Assembly: GCA_013399855.1 (NCBI GenBank)
Contig: VXAY01004756.1
Coordinates: forward strand, 1,121,573 to 1,185,572
DNA: 64,000 bases
Source: Oxyruncus cristatus
Taxonomy: Eukaryota > Chordata > Aves > Passeriformes > Cotingidae
Direction of reading: 5' to 3'
Shown here: positions 1 to 12,004 of the stretch, piece by piece
How positions within the stretch are numbered: position 1 is the stretch's first letter
Layout: every line of letters begins with the position of its first letter
Position numbers and translations under genes: made by a program
The notes under the pieces: model-generated
What the model was told of the DNA's origin: nothing
What the model saw: the letters and a program-made list of their open reading frames with translations, nothing else
Databases searched by the model: none

Positions 1-23
1 AACCAACCAACCAAAAACAAACC
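1..23. repeat. (AACC)n simple repeat at window edge
   Basis: Three and a half AACC units run into an A/C-rich tail. The tract may continue upstream of the window. Confidence 0.7.
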
Positions 24-1110
24 TTAGGAAATTGTATGAACAGTAGTTCCATTTAAAATATCATATCTTGGCCAATTCTGTTATGTCCAAATATCCTAGT
101 CACATTGTAGACTAACAGCCTGCCAAATTTCACTTAAAAGCACAGCCAATTTTTAAGTTACAGAAGCACAAAGAGCAGCGGAATGTTCTTTTTTAGGACT
201 CCTCTAACTTAAACAAAAATTATAAGGTTTTTATTGTTTTGCTTAAATCCAAGGGAAGAAAAAATATTTGCTGCAACTCAGCCTGGATCACACTGCAGGA
301 TCCAGCATTTGGCTGTCCTACACGGCCAGAGCGTGCTACTTAAAACAAGTAGATTTGCTTGCTACAAGTTCAAAGCCCATGTAAAAGTATATCTATTGGT
401 AAATATGAGGCAGTCAGAGGAATTTTTATTAATGGAATCTAGCTTTATTTATTTATTCCCCCCCCCCAGGCAGAGCAGTTCTCCCACTGGACTGTTAACT
501 GGAGATATTTTCCCTGCTGGCTGCTGCTCTGAATTGGGGTCTTTTTAGAAGCTTTATCTTGCTCCTTTCAGATTGTAACAGGATACACTGTCTCACTCCC
601 AGTGCAATAAAGAGAAAGTTTAATCTAAAGTAAGAAACACCACTGATTTTTTTGTTCCTAGTAGTGGTGGTCAGGAACTACTATTAAAATATATTAAAGG
701 AAAGAAAATAATATTCAAATTGTGGACATAACCCCAAATGTTGCATGAAAGAATTACAGATTTTTTTTTTTTTTTTTTTTTTAAATTTTAACTAAGGTTT
801 TGTTGTCAGGAAAGAAAAAAAAAATCCACTTTTAAGATTTCTCATCTACATACTTAAAATCGTTTTTCACTGGCATGAAAGGAACAAATGCATGGATTCA
901 TTAAAATAATTACAGGGGAAAAAAAAAAAAAAAAAGGAGGAAAATGGAACCAGTGCATTAAAATCTCCATTTTAGAGCTGTATATTGCCTGCCATGCGGG
1001 GGGAAAACAGTTAATTAGGACAGCAAGAGACAGCACTGAGAAAATGTGCTGCGTGACAAAGGTGGCAGAACTCGCCAAAGATTCGGATTGAAGGAGGAAG
1101 TTATAACATC
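24..1110. other. Non-coding stretch, no gene seen
   Basis: AT-rich single-copy DNA with several homopolymers: ten Cs at 458-467, 22 Ts at 761-782 and about 17 As at 919-935. The small open frames here cross these tracts and have no recognisable domain. No repeat family was recognised. Confidence 0.6.
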
Positions 1111-1111
1111 C

Positions 1112-1163
1112 CTATAAAATGGCTTAAAAAAATAATAAAAAAATATATATAATAAATAAATAT
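1112..1163 (+). other. TATA-like word and A/T-rich tract next to CpG block
   Basis: A TATAAAAT word at 1112-1119 is followed by an almost pure A/T run of about 38 bases (1125-1163). It lies just upstream of the CpG-rich block. It could be a fortuitous TATA element; the A/T tract itself is certain. Confidence 0.3.
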
Positions 1164-1185
1164 GGTTATGAAAGCCCCCACAGCA

Positions 1186-1400
1186 ATCCCCGTCGCTTGG
1201 TTAGAATATTTCCGAAAGGTTACGGCTGTAAAATAGTATTTATTTCTGCTGCGCAGGCGGCTGGATTCTCCCTCCCCGCTCCCCGCGCCGGCTCCAGCCC
1301 CGATCCCTGTTTTCTGTTCTTTATTCCCAGCGCAGCTCAGCCCGCGTGGCCAATCGGGGCGGCAGCGCCGGCCCAGGACCGCGCTTGGTGCTCAGCTCCA
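1186..1400. promoter_or_regulatory. Short CpG-rich block with CCAAT and GC boxes
   Basis: I count about 20 CpG dinucleotides in roughly 200 bases, while the flanks are AT-rich and CpG-poor. Within it, CCAAT (1350-1354) is followed one base later by GGGGCGG (1356-1362), the classic NF-Y plus SP1 pairing of CpG promoters. No exon or convincing ORF begins nearby; the 78-codon frame through the block is proline/alanine-rich and typical of GC-driven translation. It may be the promoter of an unannotated transcript or an orphan CpG island/enhancer. Confidence 0.5.
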
Positions 1401-2884
1401 AATGTGATTCCAGCCCTGACAGGGGGATTATAGGAAACAGATGACTTACGCTTCTAATTTGTGGCCTTAAATTGCAAACAGAATTTCAGGAGTCGAGCGG
1501 AGTAATAAATGGCAATAGAGAAAGCCACACACAGCCAAATCAGTATGTGGTGGTTGTAGGTTAAACTAAATAGGAAGAGACAGGTTATGATGGTTTAGTG
1601 TATTACAGAGAAGAAAGTCTTAAATTACTGGTGCTGAGAGGTATTGCGCTATGGCAGACAGTATTGCATTGTGTAGTCTACAGATATCACAAGCAGAACA
1701 ATAAAAAAGCAGGTTTAGCATAAAACCTGTTGCTGGACAAATCTTTTTTTCCTTCCCTTCGAAATGGAAGCGGTGTTTTATGTTTGTTTTGACCTTAACT
1801 ATATGCCTGCCCCCTAACATCTGTTTTCTACTGTTGCAGTTTTTCACACCAAATTAACTGTCAGGGCTTCAGATAAAATAAAGTTGAAAATACTTCCAAA
1901 TTATTTTTTTGGTGACTTTCAGGACTAGAAGAGTGTCCTGTTACTCTTCCTGTCCTTATCTCTCACAGGCATAAAAAATATCCTGTAGAACATTTTCAAA
2001 CTGTTAAAAATTAGAATGGCAGATTTTAAACTTTTTTTCCCCTTTCCCCCCCCCCCCTGTTTTTTTTTTTTTTTTCCTTTTTGCTGATGGCATCTCTACC
2101 AGCCTCTGCTTTTTTGTGTAGTGGCATCAGAGTGTGTTTTGAAGGAGGTTTTTGCTCTTTCCTGCTGGATCTGCTGACTTCTTTTGTTATCATTTGTAGC
2201 TCCTGGTTCTGAAAAGCTTTGGCGTGTTTATTTAACGATGATTTGTACCAAAAGCTTGCTCCTCAGTGTTAATTGGTGCATGCTCCTTGTAAGCCTTAAA
2301 TTATAAAGATATATTCCTAGAACCCAGAGCGGTTTCACATCTGATATGCCAATGACTAACATCGGATTTGCTTTTTTTATTCATCCAGTACCAGAGGAAA
2401 GAAGAGATGAGGAATATACTTAAAGGTCTGGAGAAATAGCTGGTACCACAAAGGCATATGTCAATTGTTAGCGTTTCTTAAGCCTCTTAATTTGAAGATG
2501 TATTTTAAAAAAATGGAACGAGTCTTTCCCTTTACAATGTGTGATCTCTGGAGCCTCTGGGAGCGGTTAGAAAAACATTCCCATTACACACCGAGTAACG
2601 TGCCAGTATTATCCTGCCACCCAGATAATACTCCCCTAAAATGACAACTGCCCAGACCTCCAAAGAGCATTAACCCAAAGACTTAAAACAAGAGAGGAAG
2701 AATAAACCTTTGCCTCCCCGGTACTTTGCATTCCTGTGCTGTGCAGGGCACCAATCTGTGCAACCTGTAGGCTCCATCCTGGTGATTTCCCACTCGGAGA
2801 AACCCTTTAGTATTTCAGGGCATTGTAGCAGGGCCAATGTCGACGTTTCGTTCCAGGCAGCAGAGCCCGCCTGCATCTGAGTGA
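1401..2884. other. Non-coding stretch, no gene seen
   Basis: Mostly AT-rich single-copy DNA. The first 150 bases after the CpG block keep TAAT/GGATTA-type words and could belong to the same regulatory element. A C12 run (2046-2057) followed by T16 (2060-2075) is the main low-complexity feature. The 72- and 75-codon frames on the minus strand have no recognisable content. Confidence 0.55.
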
Positions 2885-3010
2885 ACATAACTGTTATTAT
2901 TGCAAAATGATTATTGTTTTAAGCGGGTCTTTTGATTATCATTGAAAATGACTGGCTAAATACATTTTGATTAATCACTTGCAAAAATTATGCTTGTTAG
3001 AGCTGTTTTA
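2885..3010. other. Candidate conserved non-coding element
   Basis: A continuous stretch free of homopolymers and repeats, rich in homeodomain/POU-like words (TTATTATTGCAAAATGATTA, TTTGATTAATCAC) and repeated GATTA/GATTAT cores. This texture is typical of vertebrate developmental enhancers. The call rests on composition only; no alignment was possible. Confidence 0.3.
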
Positions 3011-3408
3011 TATTCTCTGTCGCTGTGTTCTCACTGTAGGTTATAGCCATTTCTTTACAGCTGAAGATTTTTTCCCTTTAAGTCACCTGGTGAGAAAGGA
3101 AAACAAATCTTAGTTGAAAGCTTTTGTCTGCGAGACAGACTCCTCTTTTCATCCCTATGTCCTTTAAAAAAATGCTCAATTATTGTCTGTGCCATAGAGG
3201 AAAGAATGGGGCCTACACAGGACCTGAACCTTTTCAGACAGGAGATGGCTTTTGTTTTTGCACCCCATCAACACCGCTCACCTAATTAAATCTGATATCT
3301 CTGGCTGAAGCAAAATGATTTGTTAATAGTTCTTTGGGAATTTCCTTAATGAGTTTAGATGTCTTTTGTATGGTACATGTGGGGGTATTTTGCAAATGGA
3401 GCTGAAAA

Positions 3409-3491
3409 AGGAAAAAAAAAAAAAAAAANNNAAAAAAAAAAAAAAAAAAGAGAAAGAAAAATGGGGGCAAAGAGAGAGGAGAGAGAGAGCA
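3409..3491. repeat. Poly-A/polypurine tract with 3-N gap
   Basis: A long A run with three unresolved bases (3429-3431) grades into an AG-rich polypurine stretch ending in (GA)n. Nearly every base is a purine on the plus strand. The overlapping frames that translate to poly-K or poly-F are artefacts of this tract. The N positions probably mark an unresolved homopolymer length. Confidence 0.85.
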
Positions 3492-3939
3492 CCAAACCGA
3501 GGAGCAAGGTGTGGGCTGACAGCGGGTCCTGGTGGGCTGCCGCCAGTCATTAGCCGGGATCACGCGGCAGCGGTGCTGGGGAAGAGCCCTCCCCACCCCA
3601 CACTGCCAGGGACATCTGTCAGGGACTCACATATTACACCTTGATCAGGCCGAGACAGTGACACCATTTTCTTTAACAAACACCAGCAGCTTTTCTTTCG
3701 CCTTTATTTTAACATTTCTCAGGGGTTGGATTCTCTTTCTTCTCCTGCTCTGCTGAGAGTAAAAGGAGCTTGTTAACTTGCTTAGATATTTTGACTGCTG
3801 ATGCACTTTGGCCACTTGCCTGTGGTAACAGTGTCAAAGCATTACTTGGGATAATTGCTATATTTGCAGTCTGAAGAGTGCTCTGACTTAGTGTTCAAGC
3901 TGCTGAATAAAAAAGAAATTGTCATTTTGGAAGAAATCC

Positions 3940-4072
3940 GTGAATTACCCTCCCAGTTAAAAAAGCGCACAATTTTCAAAATGTCTTTTCCCCTTGTGTT
4001 CAAGCATAATGTTATTCAGATAATTAACATTTTAATAACTCGCTTAAAATATGAGATAGCGGCTTAAAAGGC
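3940..4072. other. TAAT-rich candidate regulatory stretch
   Basis: Dense AATTA/TTAAT words around GATAATTAACATTTTAATAA, in single-copy sequence with no repeat signature. Possible homeodomain-bound enhancer; supported only by motif density. Confidence 0.25.
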
Positions 4073-5010
4073 TTTGGTTTCGGTAGGGTTTTGTTTTGTT
4101 TTTATTTTTAGCTTTGGGGATTAACCACTATGGGGCTCTATTTCTTCATTCTGTGCATACCCAAAAGTACCCACCGGTCCATAAAAGCACCGTGAGCTTC
4201 TCACTTGGGCTTTTCAAAGGATGCAGGATCAAGCCCAGAGGTTTCGCCAAGTTTACTGGTCTCCCTAGTTTCACACTTTGAACTAATACTGTAAAATATC
4301 CGTGTTCTTGTAATTATGAAATTACTGGGATATTAAAAATATTAGTTACGTTGTCAATTGTGGCTCAAGTCATACTGCATATGGATAGCCCATGCCAAGT
4401 TTTTGATAGCCCTTCATTTAGTAAAGATGTGAATAATTTATACCTGCTCTTATGACATTCATTTTCTGACTGGAAATCGAGACTATCACAGAACTTAATT
4501 GTGTGAAGATGCTGTAAGAAATGGCACCTTTAAAATATATTTGTTATTCATTACACCTTCCTGATATGTTTGTGCACCCCATTTGTTGTGCAATCTTTTC
4601 CTTTGAAAGATTAGGGCAGACACCCTAAGCAAGATTTGGTCTAGGAAAGACTCCAGATTTCTTGTAGACTCACTGAATGTCCTCAAGCTTCCTCTGACCC
4701 ACCTTTGGCAGGGGCACCTGGTAGGATCTGGTGGCATGAGGGAGTTGCAGTCCAAGGACCATGGACCGTAGAGTCAGGTCAAGACTGCCATCAGCAGCTC
4801 AGGGCAAGCAGAGGAAGAGGTGCTCCAAGAAAATGTTGCTTCTTCTGGCCCCTTCTTTTCAGGTTTGCCTCAAAGCTCTAAATTAAAAAATAAACAGAAA
4901 GAAAAGATATGTTCTGATATTTAGCATCCTGTTTCAAATCCTACTCGTCTGGACTCACACTTTTAAAATTGCACAGTATTGACTATACCATAGCACCTAG
5001 GCAATAAATA
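4073..5010. other. Non-coding stretch, no gene seen
   Basis: Single-copy AT-rich DNA. A small inverted repeat GTAATT/AATTAC with a 4-base loop lies at 4310-4325. The 86-codon minus-strand frame at 4495-4755 has no recognisable domain and ends near the CR1 fragment downstream. Confidence 0.5.
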
Positions 5011-5160
5011 TCACAGAATCCTGGAATGGTTTGGATTTGAAGGGGCCTTAAAGACCATCTCATTCCAACACTCCTGCCATGGGCAGGGACATCTTCCAAT
5101 AGACCAAGTTGCTCCAAGCTCCATCCAGCCCGGGCTTGAACACCACCAGGGATGGGCTGT
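5011..5160 (-). mobile_element. CR1 LINE 3' fragment
   Basis: Reads as the reverse complement of the avian CR1 3' tail. It begins with the terminal CAGAATCCTGGAATGGTTTGG-like end, then 'ccttaaagaccatct', 'cctgccatgggcagggacat' and 'gttgctccaagctccatcca'. It is an untranslated tail only, 5'-truncated as usual for CR1, with moderate divergence. Sequence past about 5160 (a TTTAGCAGGCTAAA palindrome) no longer matches. Confidence 0.9.
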
Positions 5161-6049
5161 TTAGCAGGCTAAACCTGTCTGGAAATCCATCCTTTAATAT
5201 GATCTAAAGGACACCCAATAGGAGAAACTGAAAGATGAAGGGCTTGAATGAACCTTTCCAAGACCCATCCTCAAACCCAAGTTAATCAGCCTAGAAATCA
5301 CCAGTTATTAATAGCCTTGCTGCTGTTCCTCACTTACCTGTGTTAGGTTTCAATCCTGTTGCATCTGGCTCTTGTCATTTTATGGCACACTGATAAACAG
5401 CTATTGATTTAATCAAAAATTACGCAGCCAGGACAGTGCTTGGCCCCAGGAAACGTTGTGAGGAAGCACCTAGTAAAATTACTCATCCTGCATTTTTCTG
5501 CTGCTCCTGGGCTTCAGCGCTTGCCTGCTCTAATGCAAAGTGAAGCATACTTTGTTCTACTGCCTCCAGATACCTTGTGCGGCTGCCTGACGCACTCTGA
5601 TGTGCATTTCACCTGGCATTTGGAAGTATTTATTTAACACAGGCTTGATTACCTCTCTTACGGTGTTAATTCTGAAAAATGCTGAGCTTTTCCAAAAAGT
5701 GCTGATTTGCTCCACTGACAGACAAGGTGGCAAAGGGGAAAGGTGTCTGGTGCTGGGTCCCAGCTGATGTGGCCCGAGGCTGTTGGTGGGGAGGGTTTAA
5801 TGTGCATGACAAATTTGCTGCTAACAAAATTGTTCAGGGGCCTGATTTTACTCTGGGTTATGTGGCTTCAAATTTGCAACAGTTCCAGAGGGGTCATTTG
5901 TTACTGGAAATTTCAAAGCTGGGGTAGGTCAGAATCTGCCTGTCTGTGTCTTGGGGTGTGTTCTTTTCAGGGAGGGAAACCCTGCCCATTTTAACTCTTC
6001 CTTTATTTAATTATCCCTTTATAATTACCTTTATGTTTTTTAAAACAGC
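5161..6049. other. Non-coding stretch, no gene seen
   Basis: Single-copy DNA. A short stretch at about 5838-5862 (GGGGCCTGATTTTACTCTGG) resembles the old amniote repeat described at 29.6 and 58.3 kb, but it is too short to call confidently. Overlapping 65-83 codon frames near 5440-5994 have no recognisable product. Confidence 0.5.
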
Positions 6050-6212
6050 TCTTTATTTTTTTTTTTTTTTTGCCCAATTGCCTGTCCTGAGCATTTTCAA
6101 ACTACTTCTGAATTAAAAAAAAACCAAACCAAAACCCACCCCCATTAAAATAATCCCCGAACCCAGCCCCCCACCTGCCTCTCCCCCCCCTCAAAAAAAA
6201 AAAGAACCCCAA
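6050..6212. repeat. Poly-T then A/C-rich low-complexity tract
   Basis: A run of about 17 Ts is followed by a short unique piece, then an A/C-only tract of about 100 bases with C4-C8 and A9-A11 runs. On the minus strand this is G/T-rich with several G-runs. Confidence 0.8.
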
Positions 6213-6960
6213 AAGTTAAATGGTATGAAAGAAAAGCTCTTTTCTGTTCAGGCAGGATTGCCGGGGCTGGGATAAGCCCCTTGCAATATTATACATATTT
6301 GAAACATGAGAGCTATTGTTTTGAAGCTTTACTACGTTATTGTCCTGCTTGTCTGAGTAAGAAGCATGTATCTCTGGTGGATGGAGGTTAGCTAAGTAAG
6401 TCATGCATAGATGGAATTTATTAAGTTTGCATGGTAGTGACAGCTGTGAGTGGGAACAGTAACTCTGAACGTGCCAAGGGCTGAGAAAGGGAAGGAATTT
6501 TCATATGTGTCTTAAAGGAAAATGGTGGGGTAATTGTGAGAGCTCTTCTAATCACTCCATCTCATTACCAAGGGGGAAAGTCACTGAAGTGATTTTTAAA
6601 GTGTAATAGTCTGGCAGAGAGCTGTCTTTGGACAAGCTCACCAGGCAGATGAGGACAGGGAAGAGTTGGGTTCTATTAAGAACCACTGAAAATCAGCAAT
6701 TTAATACAAATTCATTCAAATAGACTTATAAATATACATCGGTGCAACATAGGAACAGGTTAAGTTATCTGTTAAATTGCCTAAAAATGTTTTTTTAAAT
6801 ACAGAATTCACCCCCAAAATCACTTCCCAGCCATCTGATCTTCAGGAGCTTCTTGTGGAAACACTCTTTTTCTCCCTTCTTTATTTTGCATTCCCTCTCT
6901 GCCTCCCGAGATGAGACTCACCTTTGCTGCTGGATCATTAAAATGGCAGCTGTCACTTAG
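6213..6960. other. Non-coding stretch, no gene seen
   Basis: Single-copy AT-rich DNA without recognised repeats. Short frames on both strands are uninformative. Confidence 0.5.
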
Positions 6961-7200
6961 AGGGAGACAAATTCCAGTTGCTGGGGCTGATCCTGGCAGC
7001 GCCGCGGACGGGAGTGACACGCGGAGAAAGGTCAGCCCGGCTCGTGAGAGCCAGGGGTGGGCTCCCCGGGGTGCTGATCCAGGCAGGGACAGAGGGAGAA
7101 ACACCGGGAAAGGGGGAAATGGTTATTAATGACACACCTGATATTAACCCACCTCGTCCTCCTCTGGCTTATTGCTCCGGTTGCGGTGGACCAGGCAAAG
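6961..7200. other. Mildly CpG-enriched patch
   Basis: CpGs cluster around GCGCCGCGGACG (about 7000-7012) and again near 7020-7045, in otherwise CpG-poor DNA. Six overlapping frames on both strands pass through it, as expected when stop codons are scarce in GC-rich DNA. No promoter motif pair like that at 1.35 kb is seen. It may be a weak CpG island or a conserved element. Confidence 0.3.
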
Positions 7201-8195
7201 CGCCAGAAACTGTCTGGAGCAGGGATGCTCCAACCCAAAAATAGTGACAGGAGATGCCTCCTGCTTCACAAGGCTGCTCTCAATTACGGAGCAGAACATG
7301 CTAACAAGGATTTTTAATGTCCCTCGGAAACTCAAGACTCTTCTCTGGCAGTTGTGGGGTTACCAAAATGAGAGATGACCCCTTTGCCCCCTCTCTGTCC
7401 CTGCCTTTTGTGCCCTTCCTCCTCTTGCCCTAACCTGGCTGCACCCTGGATCTCATCCCTGTACCTACTCCATATCAAAAATGTCATAGGATGGGCCCTG
7501 CCAATACATTTTTGTATGATTTAGGTATAAAGCTGACCAGTGGAATATGATGTCTGTAGTGTTTTTTAATAGGGCTGCTTGATCCTTTAGTTTGATATTA
7601 CATATATTTTTAAAATAACCCCCCTCTTCTTAGCTCTCAATGCCACCCAGATTTCTTTTTTCAGGCAGACTAAAATTAATTCTAATTTTAGAGAGCTCTT
7701 TAGGTGGCATCTTTTAATTTTCACCTTTTCCAGGGCTTTTGTTGCAGCCTAAAAATGAGCTTACAGTAGGTTAAATCCATGTTGTTAATGAAGCACTTCT
7801 TGCTCTCTATTTTTTTGTTGTTAGACCACATAGGATATGTTCTGTTGATGTGTGGGGACTTATGATTAGATGAGAATTTACCTCTGAGGAAGCTCAGATT
7901 ATCACACATAAAGCATCAGAAATAGAAAAATGATGTGCACAACCATGAAAAAAACAATGGATCTTATCTTTAGTTTTTTTCCTAATCACCCTCCAGCATC
8001 ACTACAGCAGTTAAGTTGCCTCAGGGCTCGCTAGGATTTATAGTTTATTATAACATTGATAAGAGCAGCTGAGCGAACAGTGAACTGGATGTTCGGTAAA
8101 TATTAGTTTGAATTTGTGGCACCAGCGTGTTCACAGATCTCCTGTATTTACACAGGTCACTGCAGAATCGCACTGCATCGACTAGTTTGACAAAA
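7201..8195. other. Non-coding stretch, no gene seen
   Basis: AT-rich single-copy DNA. The 8040-8130 part (TTTATAGTTTATTATAACAT and following bases) has an enhancer-like texture but no decisive motif. Confidence 0.45.
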
Positions 8196-8217
8196 TGTGT
8201 GTGTGTGTGCGCGTGTG
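8196..8217. repeat. (TG)n microsatellite
   Basis: About eleven alternating TG/CG units, with the CGCG interruption near the 3' end. Alternating purine-pyrimidine DNA of this kind can adopt Z-form. Confidence 0.85.
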
Positions 8218-11200
8218 ATTTTTGCCCGAGTAGGGAACTACCCCGTGTAGATCAAACAGCTCTCGTTGTGGCTGAGAACACAGTTTGAAGTTGAGGTTCT
8301 GTCTGTCGCATTAATTCCATATTTCACTTAATAAGTTATGCAAATGGCGAATTTTATGTTTGGCTTTTTTTTTTTTTGTGTAGTGTTGACTTGGAGTTTT
8401 GAATAACATCCAGGCTTAATAGTTTGATGGTGAAATTAGGGAATAATTGGGAAGAGCAAATCATTGCTTTTGTGATCTGTCAGTGAATCATTTAGATAAA
8501 GCTGTTCCTTCCCTATGCGTTGTTTCCCTGTTCTATATTTTGACACTTGATGCCACACCATTCAGGGCTTACCCTGAGGAACCAACCTCCTCAAAGGGAA
8601 GCCGAGTGGGAATACCAGTAGTACCTTAATGCTACCTAATGGATGTCACCTCCACGGATTTATGAATCCCATTGCATCTGAATAATGGAGGAGAAGTGAT
8701 GCAACACCCTTCACCCCTCATTCTCTGTAGCTCACCAGCATTGCTGTCTGAAAGTAGCTTCTGACTACCCAAATCCACTATTTGATGGGAACTTTGGTAT
8801 TCAAATTTTTTCTAGGTGTGGACAAAGTTGAGAAATCTCAGGTTAGACTGTGTTAAAGAAGGAGATGAAATAATGCAATAATTAAACCAAAGTTTTAACT
8901 CCACATCGTTTTTCTTCTAAGCAACAAATGGAGATCTGTTACAAACCTCACTATCAAATGCACAGGTACAATAGGTTGTAAAAATACTGTTACCATTGGT
9001 TTGCCTGCTAGTAGGAAGTGAGAAGATCATGCCTTACAGAAACCTGAGCTCCATGTGGACACAACACGTGTGCCCAACCTGCCAGATTTGTCTCTGTTCC
9101 CCAGAGCCAGGTCATGCCAAGTGGTGCCACATCTGGCCCTCACATCTGCATGGCAAAGAAACCTCCATTGCCTTCCTGAGAGCTGTTTGTAAGCTCATTA
9201 GGATAAATAAATAAATACATCTAGAAAAAAAAAAAAAGTGCCTCAAATCCCAGATGATCAGGTCTTGCTGGATAATTCAGCAAAAATGTTCATATTCTGC
9301 CCATTTTAGCAGAAGGGAGGATTTTCTTCCAGGATTTTCCAGACTAAGGAAGTCTGTTGGTGCTGTGAACCGAAGAAGGAAGAAGCAGAAAAAAACCCAA
9401 CCCATTCATGCTTCCCTAAGTGAAATCACTTATCCGTGTTTTACCAGCCTTTATCAGAGTTTGTACACTTGCTCCAATTAAATTATTTTTTTTTCTTCAG
9501 GGGAGCTCGGGAAGCACTTACATAAATTCTCTTAATTTCTGAGTAATGCAGTCCTGACAATCACTTAAGACAGTGGAGTTGATACCGCTGTCAGGGAAGA
9601 CTCTTTTTCAAAAGAATGTTTTTATAGAATATCACTGTGACACTTCGCTTAGATGGATGTCTTTAGCAGAATTTGATTAATGTAATGTAATAAAAGAGAT
9701 GCACACTAAAGTGTCTGTACATGTCTTGTTAAGTATGTTTGATTCATTATATGTAGTTCTCCTCACTTCTTTTCTCTTTCCTCAGTTCATTTTTTATCAT
9801 TTCAATAATATATCTATAAATATGAAAAAGTTGGCACTTTCTTTGACATATATGGCTATTAATTCATAACTCTAAAAAATTGTATCTTTCAACTTGTCAC
9901 TTTAAAGCTTGTACAGTTTATTACAGTAAGTAACCTGTGTTGGAAATTAGATTTTGAACTTTAGCAAGGAGATAAATAAGCTTGTGGACATAGAAGTTAT
10001 GGAGAAGATACCTAGATATAGTGCTAGAATAAAATTGCATGAAAAGATCACTTACTTGCAGATGATAATTTCAGAGCTCCCTGAGGATCACATTAAGACT
10101 GCGTGTAGGAAATGGGCTTCAGCTTGAATTCCAATAACTTTAATTCCTAGAAATGGCAATATTTCAGTTAATCCTTTTCCTTGGGTGGGTGGGTCTCATT
10201 CTGTAGGCCAATAATACGTATCAGCAGCACACAATTTCGCTAAATAGAGGAAGAAAGACTCATGAAAATTCCTCTAGGCCAAGCTTTGTCTGTTCTTTTG
10301 CAGCATCAATCAATCTGAGGAAGAGAAAAACCCGGAAAAATCTTAATATCTTTTTTAAAGAGCGTACAACAACATTTAAAGAGAACCAGATCAGTTGTTT
10401 TTTAATTGGCCAAGTTCTGGGGAAGCAAGCATAATCATTAGCTTTTGTTATTTAGATTTGGTTTGGTAGAAAAAGAGCTGCTCAGCTGCTTTTTCAGTTA
10501 GTTTCTAAGTCTGTGGCTTTTTCCGAGCTGGTCTGACAGGTGCAGTCCAAATGTAGACCACATCAGGTGTGGGACTGAGGAGTTTATTGGCACTGAGGAT
10601 TCTGCAGCTGGGATGTCTTAGTTGTGTGAGTGTTTCTCAGGACTCATCTGGGATCGGGAAAGTTTCTCAAGGGAGTTGAGCGTAGCGGGATCTCCTGAGC
10701 TGGATGCCCGTGATGGTGCAGCTCAGCAGCACATCATCAGCACTCCTGGTGGGGAGGGTCTGCAGGGGCTAAGCTTGGGGCCAAGGGGAGGGGAGCAGAG
10801 CAAGGATGTGATTACTCTGCAAAGTTATCTCCATCCTGCCGCCAGCAGGATTATTTCATTTGGTTATGGCAGGGCATGGGGTGGAACCCGGCAGGCAGAG
10901 CGTGCGAGGAGCTCTCGCCGCCGACACCCAGGGTGCACGCCACGTGAAACAGGGAGTGGGTTGGAACATGTGCCCTGGGGGGGCCTGGGAATGGGTGGAG
11001 GGTGGGTTTGTTGGCAGCAGAAAATACAGAAGTCGGGGCAGCCTGGAAGCGATGGGAAACCTCACAGCGTAAGTGCTGTGCGGGTTTACAGGTCACGGAG
11101 CGCCTGAGGAGCAAACAGCGAGCAGGGGAGAGGGGATGGGAGAAGATGTGTGAAATCAGAGCTCCCAAGCGAGGACAGATGGACCAGATGCAGGAAAAGG

Positions 11201-11799
11201 GAGGCGAGGAAGGTGGGGATGCCACAGAAGACGCGCCGTTTGGTACATGCTGCAGGAGCTCTTCGCAGCTACTTTTTCTGTACAGCAGGAACTTTATTAC
11301 TTACCTTTTGCTGAGGTTGCTGCCAGACCAGGGCATGTGGTGTTGCTAACATGTATCCTCGGAGTGTGGTTGTATTAATTAAGTGGACAGAGTAAACAGG
11401 ATCAAAAGAGAGGAGGGGGGATTCACTTTTGAGAAGCGCTTGAGCTTCGGTGTTTTCTGAGGTTTTGAGGAAGCACACGTGGTTCCCTGGAAGCCACAGC
11501 TGATTGCAGTGGGTCTGTAGGCACCCTGCAAAGGGAACTGAGTGCTCACAGAACAAAGGTAGGATTCTGGATGAACACAGGGCCAGTAGCACCCAGACCA
11601 GCAGAGATAACATTTGTGACGAGGTGAAAAGATGGCAGCATGAGGTACCACCCCTCTGGAAAATGCTGGGAGGTGTGCCATGCCCCAGAGCTGGGACAGG
11701 TGCTCCAAAGTTGATCCTCCATGTTACAGTCACATCTCTGATGCTAAAGTTCCTTTAGGGAACTTGGCAGGGAAAATGGTCCTGTCAGTCATGCACAGG
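8218..11799. other. Long non-coding stretch, no gene seen
   Basis: 3.6 kb without a recognised repeat or gene. 9640-9960 is AT-rich and TAAT-rich and could be conserved non-coding DNA. 10600-11250 is more GC-rich and carries frames of up to 161 codons on the plus strand and 124 on the minus strand. These overlap each other and have low-complexity content, so they are not supported as genes. Confidence 0.5.
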
Positions 11800-12004
11800 G
11801 AGGAGGTGGTGAGGCCCTGGCATGGGTTGCCCGGGAAAGCTGAGGCTGCCCCATCCCTGGAAGTGTCCAAGGCCAGGTTGGATGGGGCTTGGAGCACCCT
11901 GGTCTAGTAGAAGGTGTCCCTGCCCATTGGAGGAAGGGTAGAATTATGCTAGAACTTCAAGGTTCCTTTACAACCCAAGTCATTCTATGATTCTGTAATT
12001 CTGT
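11800..12004 (+). mobile_element. CR1 LINE 3' fragment
   Basis: Matches the CR1 3' tail in order: 'ggtggtgaggccctggcatg', 'ccctggaagtgtccaaggcc', 'ctggtctagtagaaggtgtc', then a divergent segment and the terminal CATTCTATGATTCTGTAATT. Untranslated tail only. The part at 11936-11975 is more decayed than the rest. Confidence 0.92.

Noticed and set aside
761..782. Pol III terminator or retroposon tail
   Set aside because: A plain T22 run with no adjacent A/B box and no target duplication noticed.
3282..3596. Minus-strand frame rich in phenylalanine
   Set aside because: Produced by translating a poly-A/T tract that includes three Ns.
4104..4125. Splice acceptor-like pyrimidine tract ending in AG
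   Set aside because: A TTTTTATTTTTAG-type word, but the frame after it is short and unrecognisable and no donor partner can be argued.
10622..11107. 161-codon plus-strand open frame
   Set aside because: It begins at a non-ATG codon in a GC-rich patch, overlaps minus-strand frames of similar length, and has no recognisable domain or splice/coding context. Frames of this length are expected by chance there.
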